64,000 nt of DNA from an uncultured Bacilli bacterium. Lineage in GTDB: Bacteria; Bacillota_I; Bacilli_A; RF39; UBA660. The notes under the pieces are model-generated. The model ran no database searches. It was given only the letters and a program-made list of their open reading frames with translations, and was not told where the DNA came from. Shown here piece by piece: positions 53,459 to 62,210 of this stretch. Numbering within the stretch: position 1 is the first letter of the stretch; every line of letters starts with the position of its first letter. Made by a program: the position numbers and the translations under genes. The stretch covers positions 76,374 to 140,373 of the forward strand of contig CAKOLL010000004.1 in NCBI GenBank assembly GCA_934096295.1, given 5' to 3'.

Positions 53459-54117
53459 GCTACTCTCCCTTTTTCTATTTCTTTATAACTTGCTAGTATT
53501 TCATCAATATTGTTACTTAAATAATCTTGGTTAACACTAAATGACGAAAATACTTTCATCAAAGTTTCTTTTATTCCTAAATCTTCTTTTTCAACCTCTT
53601 TTAATTTTTTATAAATTTCGTTTTTTTTACTTTCCATAGCAAATGTTTCCATTACTCTATCTGCAAATTCTTTAAGTTCGATATCTGAAACTTCAGTATT
53701 ATCTTTAATTACTCCAGCTTCATTTAGAACATATTCATAACCTCTTTTACTAAATAAAAATGATTGATATTTTCCTTTAGCACTTTTATATGGAATTCCT
53801 AAGTGTTCTAAATGGGACATTCTTTTAATAACTGCATCAACATCTTGTCTTAAAAAGCTTGGGCTTTGTTGATAAGCTTCAAGAAAACCTAATTCTTTTG
53901 CTCTTAGAATTGTTTTCTTTAAAATTTCATGATCTTTTGTTAGAACTATCCAATCACTTGGTTGTTTTAAAGTAATTCCATATTCTTTTAATAGAGCTAT
54001 ATTTTCAGGATTTGCTAGTGATAGAGAAACTAAAAACTTTTCCGGATGTTCTTTTTCTAAATCAATGCCCTTTTTTTCTTCTTCATAAATATCTTTTATT
54101 TCTTCAAAAGATTTCAT
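53455..54117 (-). CDS. helical-repeat protein, unknown function
   Basis: The 220-residue protein contains IALLKEYGITLKQPSDWIVL, RAKELGFLEAYQQSPSFLRQ and ISHLEHLGIPYKS-like units (MSHLEHLGIPYKS), again a G-I/F turn spacing as in the neighbours, followed by QSFLFSKRGYEYVLN and a coiled-coil-like C-terminus. Soluble, with no catalytic motif. AAAGGAGCAA precedes the ATG, and it overlaps the downstream gene by 4 bases. A nucleic-acid-binding role would fit mTERF-like repeats but is not shown. Confidence 0.55.
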   Translation of the reverse strand: MKSFEEIKDIYEEEKKGIDLEKEHPEKFLVSLSLANPENIALLKEYGITLKQPSDWIVLTKDHEILKKTILRAKELGFLEAYQQSPSFLRQDVDAVIKRMSHLEHLGIPYKSAKGKYQSFLFSKRGYEYVLNEAGVIKDNTEVSDIELKEFADRVMETFAMESKKNEIYKKLKEVEKEDLGIKETLMKVFSSFSVNQDYLSNNIDEILASYKEIEKGRVA

Positions 54118-54130
54118 ATTTTGCTCCTTT

Positions 54131-55435
54131 CTAATAAGCCATTAATGGTACTTTCTTAGGATCTAATCCACTTATTTGTAATACATTTATTGTATTATTT
54201 AAACCTTTAAGGTCATATTTTACTAGTACACTTGGCATAAGACTAATATCTCTAGATTCTTTTCCAATTGATATTAATTTTTCTATTTTTTCATTTAATT
54301 CTTTATCATATACTAATTCAGTATTGTCAATTAATATTTCTAAATTTATATTGTGTGCTTTTAAACTTTCAATATTTTTGGTAATTAATTCTTCATCATA
54401 ATTTTCCATTACTTTTTTTATTTTTTCTTCGGAAATTGAATTAATATTTATTCCCAACTTTGTTAATAGTGTCTTTACATCATTATTATTACTTTCGTTG
54501 TCTCTTTCTTCTTTTGATGGTGCTACCACTTTAGGTTCTTCGCTATCACTAAATAATGGTTTTACCTCTTCTTTAATGTCTGGTTCAACTGGAGTTTCTG
54601 TTTTTTCTTCAGTTTGTTCTGTTGTTTCTTTTGAAAAATCATTTTTTTCCATTACACTTTCAAAAATATTTTCTAGTGAAGGGGTATCTTCATTTATTTC
54701 TATATGTTCTTCCTTTTTATTTTCTTTAGTTTCAGCTTTTGATTCTTTTTTAGCTTCCATTAAAACTTCAGTTATTGTTTTACCACTGGTTTGGGCTCCA
54801 CTTTTATATGAAGCATCATATTCATATAAAGCATCTTCAGGGAACATTAATATTTTAGCCGCTTCTCTTTGTTCATCTTCATTAAAATCAAATTTTTCTA
54901 GTAAACTAGTGATGGCATCTCTGGTAATATTAATATTTCCTTCAAGTGCTAAATCAAAATATTCATTTAATTTTGCTTGATTGCTTAGAGCTTCATCTTT
55001 TCTAATGCCTAATTCTTCTACTTTAGTAATAGCATTGTTCATTTCTGTTTCAACACTTTCTAGTTCTTCACTAGCTAATTTATTTTCTGATACCACTTTT
55101 TCTATTGTTTCTGGTAACATTTTAGAAATTTTATCATTTATTGAAGCTGGATCAAAATCTATTTGTAAGCGATCTAAAACATTAGAAAAATCATCTCTAT
55201 TAATATTACTTAAAATAGAGGTTAATTTTTCTCCTTCTTCTTGAAGTGTTTTTTCTTCATTACTTAATTTTTCTAATTTATTTAAAAGAATTTCCTTTTC
55301 ATTCTTTGTTCTTTCTCCGGTTTCAATAGCTTCTTGTCTTTCTTTATTCATTTTTGCTAGTATAACACTATCTTCACCACGTAAGTTATATAACTTATCT
55401 AATAACGCTTTAACATCACTTGATAACACTTTCAT
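54131..55435 (-). CDS. coiled-coil protein with C-terminal repeats
   Basis: The 434-residue protein opens with a long coiled coil (LAKMNKERQEAIETGERTKN through ~120, more Glu/Lys helices to 170), then a segment with NEDEQREAAKILMFPEDALYE, an acidic low-complexity linker (about residues 225-310: Glu/Lys/Thr/Pro-rich), and a C-terminal part with LTKLGININSISEEKIKKVM and LKAHNINLEILIDNTELVY repeats like those of the two downstream proteins. First gene of the three-gene operon. Function unknown; a scaffold protein is a fair guess. Confidence 0.6.
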   Translation of the reverse strand: MKVLSSDVKALLDKLYNLRGEDSVILAKMNKERQEAIETGERTKNEKEILLNKLEKLSNEEKTLQEEGEKLTSILSNINRDDFSNVLDRLQIDFDPASINDKISKMLPETIEKVVSENKLASEELESVETEMNNAITKVEELGIRKDEALSNQAKLNEYFDLALEGNINITRDAITSLLEKFDFNEDEQREAAKILMFPEDALYEYDASYKSGAQTSGKTITEVLMEAKKESKAETKENKKEEHIEINEDTPSLENIFESVMEKNDFSKETTEQTEEKTETPVEPDIKEEVKPLFSDSEEPKVVAPSKEERDNESNNNDVKTLLTKLGININSISEEKIKKVMENYDEELITKNIESLKAHNINLEILIDNTELVYDKELNEKIEKLISIGKESRDISLMPSVLVKYDLKGLNNTINVLQISGLDPKKVPLMAY

Positions 55436-55517
55436 TTAATCACGCCCTTTATTATGAATTGATTATAGCAAAAATTTTGTGTGTTGTAAAGGGGATTTTA
55501 TGATAGATTAAAAATTG

Positions 55518-56288
55518 TTACTTAACTGTTTCTAAATATATTTTTTGTTCAAAACTACCTCTTTTTTCAGTTTTCTTTTTAGCAATAGAAATTATGTCTT
55601 CTAAAGATTTATTTTCTAACTTAGCTAGAGATATCATTACTTCAAGCATATCTGCTAGTTCTTCAATTCTATCTTCATTGTTTGAAACTAATACTTCTTG
55701 ATATTCTTCATATAATTTCTTTTCTAATTCTTCTTTAAATTCTTTATTATTTAGAATTCTGGTAACTGGATTTTCATTATTTGAACTTATTATTTCTGGA
55801 ATTCTATCCCGTACTAACTTTTGATACTTTTTAGGATGATATCCTAAAAACATTTCTTCTTTCTTAGAAATGAAACCATGTTTCAAATAAAGATGTTTAG
55901 CCACGATATTATCTGACCAAACTGTAACATTAATATAAGTAATACTATTTTTTTGGCACCAAGTTTTAAACTCTTCTATTAATTTTGTAGCAACCTTTTT
56001 ATTACGATATTCTTTTATTACATATAATGCATCAATTTTGGCAACTGGACTTATGCTAATATAATCATTAATTATATATCCAAATAAATAACCTATTATT
56101 TTATCATTATCAAAAGCATAATAAAGAAAATTATCTTCATTATTGTAAATCTCTTCATAATTTTTAGTAATAACAAAATCTTCTTTAATATTTTCAATAT
56201 AACTTCTTTCTTCTTTAATTAAATTTGTTAACAATTCATTTGCTACTTTTACATTTTGTTCATTTGCTTCTTTTATTTCTATTTTCAT
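55518..56288 (-). CDS. GNAT acetyltransferase fused to a MazG-like pyrophosphohydrolase
   Basis: From ATG 56288 (GTGAT upstream), residues 1-~150 form a GNAT domain (YVIKEYRNKKVATKLIEEFK as the acetyl-CoA loop, then NITVWSDN-like strand INVTVWSDNIVAKHLYLKHG). Residues ~155-256 begin QKLVRDRIPEIISSNNENPV and carry the EExxE...ExxD pattern (EEYQEVL and RIEELADMLEVM) of MazG/phosphoribosyl-ATP pyrophosphohydrolase-like enzymes, which cleave NTPs. The two are usually separate proteins. Substrates unknown. Monocistronic. Confidence 0.8.
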   Translation of the reverse strand: MKIEIKEANEQNVKVANELLTNLIKEERSYIENIKEDFVITKNYEEIYNNEDNFLYYAFDNDKIIGYLFGYIINDYISISPVAKIDALYVIKEYRNKKVATKLIEEFKTWCQKNSITYINVTVWSDNIVAKHLYLKHGFISKKEEMFLGYHPKKYQKLVRDRIPEIISSNNENPVTRILNNKEFKEELEKKLYEEYQEVLVSNNEDRIEELADMLEVMISLAKLENKSLEDIISIAKKKTEKRGSFEQKIYLETVK

Positions 56289-56320
56289 ATTTATCACAAT
56301 TTAATTATATATTATTTCTC

Positions 56321-56345
56321 AAAAAAAAGAAAGATTACTCTTTCT
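56321..56345 (-). terminator. terminator of the surface-protein gene
   Basis: On the minus strand AGAAAG (56345-56340) pairs with CTTTCT (56333-56328) followed by T8. Confidence 0.8.
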
Positions 56346-56351
56346 AATTTG

Positions 56352-57947
56352 TTATTTTTTTAATAGTTTTATTGTAATAGCAATGCCAATTAATGATGCT
56401 GCTGCAAGTAAAAAATCATAGATTACTTTATCACTAGTTTCAGGATTTTTAATTTGTTCTTGTGTTGTTACTTTTTCTGTCAAAGTATAAATACTAAAAT
56501 GATTTGTATTAAATACTGCATTACCATTTTCTATTGTTACTTGATATTCTTCTTTTTTACCATTATCAGTTATATAATAAACTATTAAATCTTTATTTTT
56601 CAATTCTTCTTTAATAGGAATTCTAACTTCAAATGAACCATCTTCTAATTTAGTAATGTATTTATTTATAGATTTAGCAAATAAAGATATATCAAATGTT
56701 TCACTATTTGTGGCACTTAATATTTTCATTATCTTATCATATTCTTCACCACTAGTTAGTTTTTTTATTTCAATCATTGTATCTAAGGGAATATTTCCTG
56801 AATTACTGGATACTGTAACATCTGTTAAAAAGTCACTTGTAACTAATTTTGGTGTTTGCATTTTACTTGTATTCTTATTTACTATAAAATAATGTTCTTT
56901 ATTATCAATTTTAGCAACATAGATTTTTCCATCGCTTGACATATTTTTGTGATTTTCATCTACAAATTCAATTCTTTGGTTGCTATTAGTGTTATCAAAT
57001 TCACTAATTATCATTTTATCTTTACCAAGATAAGAATCTATTCTTTCTTGTAAATAACTTAATATTTTTTCGTTTTCTAAATCGCTTGGAACATATAATA
57101 CATGATATGATTCTGAACCAATATCACCGATTGCTCCATAAATTGTTTTATCCAGTCTATAAAGACCTATACCAAACATTACATCATATAAAGGTTGTTC
57201 ATCTCCAGCTCTTATATCTAGATAAAAGTTTTTATAATCTAATGATTTTTTGTAAGCATCTGAATAATTAATCAAGCTTCCACCATTTACCCAATAATTA
57301 ACTAATTCTAGATCTTCAATTTGAAATCTATAATAATTTTCATTTTCAACTTTACCGGCATTTTTAACTTTTTCTACAAGTTTATCAACACTTTTGGCCA
57401 TTTCTTCATCATAAACATATTTAATATTCATTTCTTTATAAATTTGACTATTTGATGATAATCTTATTTTACATTTAGTAATTGTTTCATTACAATCAAT
57501 CCCCCAGGCTTCATATCCATGGTAATAACCCATTACTGCTCCTTCTAAAATGGCATATATTGAATTATTATCATTTGGAATCGGAGGTATACTATAAAGT
57601 GTTAATGTATCACCATCTAATTCTTCTCTTTTAAAAAGATTGTAATTGAGTTCACTTACAGATACACCATAGGAACTTGCAAAATGATCTTTTAATTTTA
57701 CACTATCAGATTCTGGATAGTTATCTGGTAGCATTTCCAATACTTGGTAATCAGCATCAATACCTACATCTTTTTCAATACTTTTTTTGAAATCATAAAT
57801 AGTTTTATCATATTCACTTTCTTTGATTTCATATGTCTTTTTTGTTCCATCACTTAAATTAATATTGATGGTTGCTGCACTTACAGAAGAAATTCCTAGA
57901 AATAAAGTTGCTACTGTAAGTATTATGTTTTTCATTTGTTTTTTCAT
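56352..57947 (-). CDS. wall-anchored surface protein with NPETS sorting signal
   Basis: The 531-residue protein has a signal peptide (cleavage after about A24), a beta-rich body (for example ININLSDGTKKTYEIKESEY, a possible ubiquitin-like or MucBP-like strand pair, and EAWGIDCNETITKCKIRLSS with a likely disulfide), a domain FSIYTLTEKVTTQEQ near the end, and the tail NPETSDKVIYDFLLAAASLI plus a hydrophobic stretch and KLLKK. The NPETS motif, hydrophobic segment and basic end fit a sortase signal of non-LPxTG type. No sortase is in the window. Ligand unknown. Confidence 0.7.
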   Translation of the reverse strand: MKKQMKNIILTVATLFLGISSVSAATININLSDGTKKTYEIKESEYDKTIYDFKKSIEKDVGIDADYQVLEMLPDNYPESDSVKLKDHFASSYGVSVSELNYNLFKREELDGDTLTLYSIPPIPNDNNSIYAILEGAVMGYYHGYEAWGIDCNETITKCKIRLSSNSQIYKEMNIKYVYDEEMAKSVDKLVEKVKNAGKVENENYYRFQIEDLELVNYWVNGGSLINYSDAYKKSLDYKNFYLDIRAGDEQPLYDVMFGIGLYRLDKTIYGAIGDIGSESYHVLYVPSDLENEKILSYLQERIDSYLGKDKMIISEFDNTNSNQRIEFVDENHKNMSSDGKIYVAKIDNKEHYFIVNKNTSKMQTPKLVTSDFLTDVTVSSNSGNIPLDTMIEIKKLTSGEEYDKIMKILSATNSETFDISLFAKSINKYITKLEDGSFEVRIPIKEELKNKDLIVYYITDNGKKEEYQVTIENGNAVFNTNHFSIYTLTEKVTTQEQIKNPETSDKVIYDFLLAAASLIGIAITIKLLKK

Positions 57948-58062
57948 TTTTATCCGCTCCTTATTATAAGGATATCATATTTTATGAAAAATTAAAATAA
58001 AAAGTTTTATGATAACCAAAAAAATCTTAATTCATATACTACCCTAGAGGGAGGAATTATTT

Positions 58063-58215
58063 TTGAAAAAAAGAATTATTATTGGATTATCTTGTATAAT
58101 TGTATTTTTTGGGGTTGTGTTTTTAGCATTTGGTTTTAAGAAAGATAATAAAAATGAATTAACAAAAGTTAAATTAGCTGATACTACACTAACATCAAGG
58201 ACTTATATGAGTTGA
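58063..58215 (+). pseudogene. 5' remnant of a membrane or secreted protein gene
   Basis: A GGGAGG ribosome site precedes a TTG start at 58063. The 50-residue product has a signal or anchor (KKRIIIGLSCIIVFFGVVFL) followed by KDNKNELTKVKLADTTLTSR and then stops at TGA. The body of any extracellular domain is missing, and the next gene belongs to a mobile element. It reads as a host gene cut by integration at about 58,200-58,215. A genuinely short peptide is the alternative. Confidence 0.55.
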
Positions 58216-58229
58216 TTCAATCAATATAT

Positions 58230-58703
58230 ATGAAAACTAATACAAACGAAATATGCAATTTAGGAAAGACAACTAGCTTCAATATGGAAGAAATAAATGA
58301 TGAAACATCTATAGGGAAACAAATTAAATATTTTAGAAAAATTAACAATATAAGAATCACCGATATGGCTGAAGAATTAGAAATTGGATATAATACTATT
58401 GTAAGATTAGAAGAACAAAGCGATAATCGAAACCTGAATCATAAAAGTATTCAAATAATTAATAAAATAATCGATTATTTAGATATTAGAGATAAATTGA
58501 ATTTTAGTAATAATGAATACCTTGACTTTATATTAAATAAGCAATCATCTGCAATTAAAGAACTAAAAGATAAAATTGGAAGAATGGAAATAGCAAATGA
58601 ATTAAATATAAATCCAGACTCAGTTAATAGATGGATAACATCAGATATTGTTATATCAAAAAAACATTATCACCAAATAAAAAAGATGCTTGAAACTAAA
58701 TAA
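58230..58703 (+). CDS. helix-turn-helix regulator of the mobile element
   Basis: The 157-residue product (from ATG 58230; TTG 58212 is an alternative, and neither has a clear ribosome site) has an XRE-type DNA-binding domain (SIGKQIKYFRKINNIRITDM, AEELEIGYNTIVRLEEQ) and a second helical motif near the end (MEIANELNINPDSVNRWITS). It is the only rightward gene of the element and converges with the gene ending at 58696 (8-base overlap). It probably controls element transfer or maintenance, as such terminal regulators often do. Confidence 0.7.
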   Translation: MKTNTNEICNLGKTTSFNMEEINDETSIGKQIKYFRKINNIRITDMAEELEIGYNTIVRLEEQSDNRNLNHKSIQIINKIIDYLDIRDKLNFSNNEYLDFILNKQSSAIKELKDKIGRMEIANELNINPDSVNRWITSDIVISKKHYHQIKKMLETK

Positions 58704-58887
58704 CATCCTCTTTAGGTCTGCTACTTAAAATTTCAAGCACTTTTTCTAATACTTCGTCTTTTACTTTATCTTCAACATTTAAATTTTCAATACTTTTTAG
58801 CAAAAGTTTTGCTTTAAATGTGGCTAAGTTATCTAATAGTTGTTTAATTCCCTCATCAGTCGTAGGATAGTTGACAAAAACTTGCAA
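58696..58887 (-). CDS. small hypothetical protein
   Basis: I start it at TTG 58887 because GGGGG lies six bases upstream; the frame extends to a TTG at 58944 without such a site. The 63-residue product (starting QVFVNYPTTDEGIKQLLDNL) is mostly helical, with a VKDEVLEKVLEILSS tail. It ends by overlapping the convergent regulator gene. Function unknown. Confidence 0.5.
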   Translation of the reverse strand: MQVFVNYPTTDEGIKQLLDNLATFKAKLLLKSIENLNVEDKVKDEVLEKVLEILSSRPKEDVI

Positions 58888-58966
58888 ATCAATCCCCCTT
58901 ACTCTTACATTTAATTCTATGCAAAAATAAGTTTTTAATTGCAAAATAAACTATTTATCTTCCTCC

Positions 58967-59485
58967 TTATATACTAGGTTTTTCTACAACATAATCAACG
59001 ATATATTGGTAGTATTCTTCAGGCATATTTTTTAAAAGATAATCAGAAAAGTATTTCACCCAGTCATCATTGATACGATAATAATCTTTATCATTGTCAT
59101 CGTAATGTTTTTCTCTTGTCTCAACATCTTCATAATAAAAGTCATCATAACCATTTAAACCATCAAGGCTCGATTTTATACATCTATAATTTTCAAACAT
59201 TCTTTCAAAAACACCTTTTTTATCAAAATCACAAGTTTCTATAAACTCTTCTAAATCATCTATATCAGAATCATAATTATTGAATACCCACTGAGAAAAA
59301 CCTCCGTTTTCAACTTGATAATTAAAATTACCAAATATAACTGCAAGTTTCTCATAAGGTGTAAGATCAGACAAGAACTCTTCACGAGAAGTATTTCCTT
59401 TCCAATTTTCATAGGCATTAGTCATTATAAACTGCCACAAATTATCATTAGTTTTTTCTTTTATTAATTCTTTATTAATTTCTAT
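58967..59485 (-). CDS. DUF4375-like protein, apparent ATA start
   Basis: The frame carries YENWKGNTSREEFLSDLTPY, QVENGGFSQWVFNNY (the family's NGGFxQ block) and a Tyr/Glu/Asp-rich end, matching DUF4375/DMP19-like proteins. No ATG with a ribosome site exists at the start. A perfect AAGGAGGA (59499-59492) lies seven bases before an in-frame ATA (59485-59483), giving 172 residues, IEINKELIKEKTNDNLWQF onward. Either ATA is used, an ATG was mutated, or translation starts at TTG 59440 or ATG 59425 with less efficiency. Confidence 0.6.
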   Translation of the reverse strand: MEINKELIKEKTNDNLWQFIMTNAYENWKGNTSREEFLSDLTPYEKLAVIFGNFNYQVENGGFSQWVFNNYDSDIDDLEEFIETCDFDKKGVFERMFENYRCIKSSLDGLNGYDDFYYEDVETREKHYDDNDKDYYRINDDWVKYFSDYLLKNMPEEYYQYIVDYVVEKPSI

Positions 59486-59518
59486 AAATAATCCTCCTTA
59501 AAAACTTTTCTCTAATTT

Positions 59519-59592
59519 AGATATCATTAAGTGATATCTATAATATTTTTTTATACTCATACTAGGGAACACTACCTTAAAATAGTGTACCC
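59519..59592. other. two inverted repeats between ArdC-like and DUF4375-like genes
   Basis: AGATATCA/TGATATCT (59519-59526 with 59532-59539) and GGGAACACTA/TAGTGTACCC (59565-59574 with 59583-59592, one offset base). The first has a T-run on the plus-strand side only. They could be a processing site, an attenuator or a regulator-binding site; I see no rightward gene that needs a terminator here. Confidence 0.45.
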
Positions 59593-59616
59593 ATAACTTT
59601 ATAAACCTTAATATTT

Positions 59617-61269
59617 TCATATACTCACACTTTCTTGATTAATATTATATTCTAATTCCTTATCAGCCATTTTTTGATAATTATCAATTATTTTCTTACT
59701 ATAATTAACAATAGTATTAAATGAATTATCAATTTCTTTGAAATCTCTATCTTTGCTCCAAGAATAGAGATACATCATTGAATAATCCTTTGTATCAAGT
59801 CCTAAATACTTTGATACAACATAGGCAATTGATTCAGCTTCACTTTCATATTGCTCTCTATGTTCTGTGTATTCTTTGTGATTATCTTTTAAATGTTTAT
59901 GTGCTAGAGAATGGGCATACTCATGAACTATAACTTTTAGTCTCATTAAATTATTTAGATTTTTCTTAACAACAATAGTATTATTATCAAAATCACAATA
60001 ACCTTTAGCACCAGATGTGATATCATCATATTTAACTTTAAATCCATCTTTATAAATTGCTTTTATAAAAATATCTGCAACACTATCAGCTCTAGGATCT
60101 TCAAGCATAGGATTTAAAGATTTGTTAATTTCTTCAAGTGGCATAGTAGTTTGACTAGCGTCAAAGACATTACCAACTTTGAAGTGAGTAGCTTTTTCTT
60201 TGTAAAAAGTTACCGAATCATCTTTTTTATCTTTTAGTCTTTTTAATTCATCCTCACTTAATAAATAAATGGGTTTTATATCAAATTGAGTGTCATTTAT
60301 TTTAACTTTAATAAACTTTAAAAAAACAGGATATATTATTTTTATTCCTGTTTCACCCTCATTTATTTTATAACCCATTTTAGAAAAAGTATTAAAAGAT
60401 GCTACATATTTTGAATCTGGTTTTTGTAGCCATATTAAGCATTGATTATTAAAAGAATAATTATTAAAATTAACAATGTTATCTAAAAATCTTTTTATAT
60501 CTGATTCACTACTAAAACTATTAATAGCTTGTTTTTTTAAATCAGTTAATATATTTTTTACATCATTTTCTAATTTTTCTTTTTCTTTATCATCCTTTGT
60601 ATTTTTTGCTTTAAAACTTAATTCTGCAATTGCTTTTACTTTATCTTGTATTATATTATCATCCCTCCCAATATTTAATTTATTTCTATCTAATCCTGAT
60701 AAAAAGAAAAAATCATCTATATCAACATCATAGTTATTGATAAAAATATTACAAACATCTTTTGTATAATATTTATTAAATATTTTCATTGCTTTTTCAT
60801 ACTCTAGTGGGGCAGAGTCAATGATTTCACTTTGAAGTTTATTCATAGTTTCAAAATCAAAAAATTTAGAGTCATTAGCAAACTCTAAACAGTAAGAAAG
60901 ATGATTAACTTTTTCTTTAGGTAAAAAATCAGGATGTACTCTTAATTCAACAACACCAAAATGCTTTTCAAAATAATCAAAGTATTCTTTCGAACTGTTG
61001 ATGGGTTTATAAAAATATTTTATTTCACCAACAGGCTCTGTATCTTCATCATAAATGATATTTCCTTTTTCATCTATAACCTCAACAACACCGATAGGAA
61101 TACCCAAGTCAAGCATTAACAACATTACATCATCAGAAATTAAATAAGCAATTCTCATATTTAGATTTTGAAAAATCTCATCGCCAACAATTTCTCGTTC
61201 ATAATTATATTTGTTAATATTATCTTTGATATGTGGATTATTTCTTAATTGTTCTATTTTTTCAATCAT
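59617..61269 (-). CDS. ArdC-like antirestriction / zincin metalloprotease
   Basis: From ATG 61269 the 550-residue protein has an N-terminal domain (about 30-120, with a strand HFGVVELRVHPDFLP), a helical linker, an ArdC-type ssDNA-binding-like domain (SFNNQCLIWLQKPDSKYVAS, then GYKINEGETGIKIIYPV, about 272-320), and a metalloprotease domain with HEYAHSLAHKH (449-459) and a downstream E in ESEAES for the zinc. ArdC proteins on conjugative plasmids protect incoming DNA from restriction. It overlaps the upstream small gene by 8 bases. The N-terminal extension is unusual. Confidence 0.8.
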   Translation of the reverse strand: MIEKIEQLRNNPHIKDNINKYNYEREIVGDEIFQNLNMRIAYLISDDVMLLMLDLGIPIGVVEVIDEKGNIIYDEDTEPVGEIKYFYKPINSSKEYFDYFEKHFGVVELRVHPDFLPKEKVNHLSYCLEFANDSKFFDFETMNKLQSEIIDSAPLEYEKAMKIFNKYYTKDVCNIFINNYDVDIDDFFFLSGLDRNKLNIGRDDNIIQDKVKAIAELSFKAKNTKDDKEKEKLENDVKNILTDLKKQAINSFSSESDIKRFLDNIVNFNNYSFNNQCLIWLQKPDSKYVASFNTFSKMGYKINEGETGIKIIYPVFLKFIKVKINDTQFDIKPIYLLSEDELKRLKDKKDDSVTFYKEKATHFKVGNVFDASQTTMPLEEINKSLNPMLEDPRADSVADIFIKAIYKDGFKVKYDDITSGAKGYCDFDNNTIVVKKNLNNLMRLKVIVHEYAHSLAHKHLKDNHKEYTEHREQYESEAESIAYVVSKYLGLDTKDYSMMYLYSWSKDRDFKEIDNSFNTIVNYSKKIIDNYQKMADKELEYNINQESVSI

Positions 61270-61489
61270 AGTTATTCTCACTAATGACCATAGAATGATC
61301 GTTTTCATCAACAATTTCTATAATTAATTCTCTTAAATCTTCTTCGTTCATATTTAAAACTTCTTCATGATTTAAGTATGGATATGTATTATCATTAAAA
61401 TCTAAATCATTTTTTAAATAATCTAATAATTCATTTTTATTCATTTCATAAAATGGAGCATACTCTAAATTACCGATATTTATGTTCAT
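61262..61489 (-). CDS. small acidic protein of the mobile element
   Basis: The 75-residue product (NINIGNLEYAPFYEMNKNEL, then EEDLRELIIEIVDENDHSMV) is acidic and helical and is followed with an 8-base overlap by the ArdC-like gene. AGGAGGTTT precedes the ATG. Its acidity might suit a DNA mimic or an inhibitor next to ArdC, which is speculation. No family recognised. Confidence 0.55.
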   Translation of the reverse strand: MNINIGNLEYAPFYEMNKNELLDYLKNDLDFNDNTYPYLNHEEVLNMNEEDLRELIIEIVDENDHSMVISENNYD

Positions 61490-61499
61490 TGAAACCTCC

Positions 61500-62210
61500 T
61501 TATATATTTATATCTTTAATTTTTTCTATTTCTATATTTTTAATTTTGGTGTAATTAATTATTAATTCATTTTCATTTCTACATTTGAAACAAGCAAAAA
61601 TATCTTCTTTATTTATAGTTGATTTAATAATTATATTACCATCAAATCTTTTAGCAAACCATTTGGCAATATCGTAATTATCAGTCCAAGACAATGCATT
61701 ATAATTATCTTTACTATAAGTGCCACGATAAATAGTTATTTCATCTGGTAATTGTTGAAGATAAGTGAATTCATCTGAAGTCATTATCATTTTTTTATCA
61801 CTTTTTTTAAATAGTCTTAAAGACATTGCAGGTGTTACATTTACATCAGCATTAGGAAATTCAGTATTCATCCAAATATCCTTTAAGTATTTATTAAAAT
61901 CTTCTTTTGAAAGAAATGATGAAATTAGTTTTAAAAAAAGTAAGTGATATGGTTTATTCATTAGTAAAAATATTTTATCAAGATTGTCAGCTGACATAAT
62001 ATCATCTTCTTTTTGTTTGATGTATTTGTTAAAGTTTTCTCTGTTATTTATTACATCTATAAAAACAAACTTATCATTTTCTTTAAAAACAGTTGGATTG
62101 TTAGAAATAAAAGGATGATACACAATAAATGGATATTCATCATTAACACTAGGATCAAGCTTTAAATAATTTAAAGCAAGTTCTTTAATAGCATCTAAAT
62201 TAGTTTTCAT
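61500..62210 (-). CDS. ADP-ribosyltransferase-like protein
   Basis: The 236-residue protein carries the elements of an R-S-E type ADP-ribosyltransferase in the right order: R162 in TIYRGTYSK, S174-W-T in ALSWTDNYDIAKWFAKR, and E213-N-E215 in RNENELIINY. The first ~130 residues (NNPTVFKENDKFVFIDVINN, then helical) are of unknown fold. Such enzymes attach ADP-ribose to protein Arg or to nucleic acids and act as toxins or phage-defence effectors. It is soluble, with no signal. The ATG overlaps the stop of the upstream gene (ATGA). Confidence 0.6.
   Translation of the reverse strand: MKTNLDAIKELALNYLKLDPSVNDEYPFIVYHPFISNNPTVFKENDKFVFIDVINNRENFNKYIKQKEDDIMSADNLDKIFLLMNKPYHLLFLKLISSFLSKEDFNKYLKDIWMNTEFPNADVNVTPAMSLRLFKKSDKKMIMTSDEFTYLQQLPDEITIYRGTYSKDNYNALSWTDNYDIAKWFAKRFDGNIIIKSTINKEDIFACFKCRNENELIINYTKIKNIEIEKIKDINI

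Noticed and set aside
58063..58703. Reading the truncated gene and the HTH gene as one product
   Set aside because: They are in different frames and the TGA at 58213-58215 is genuine in this code.
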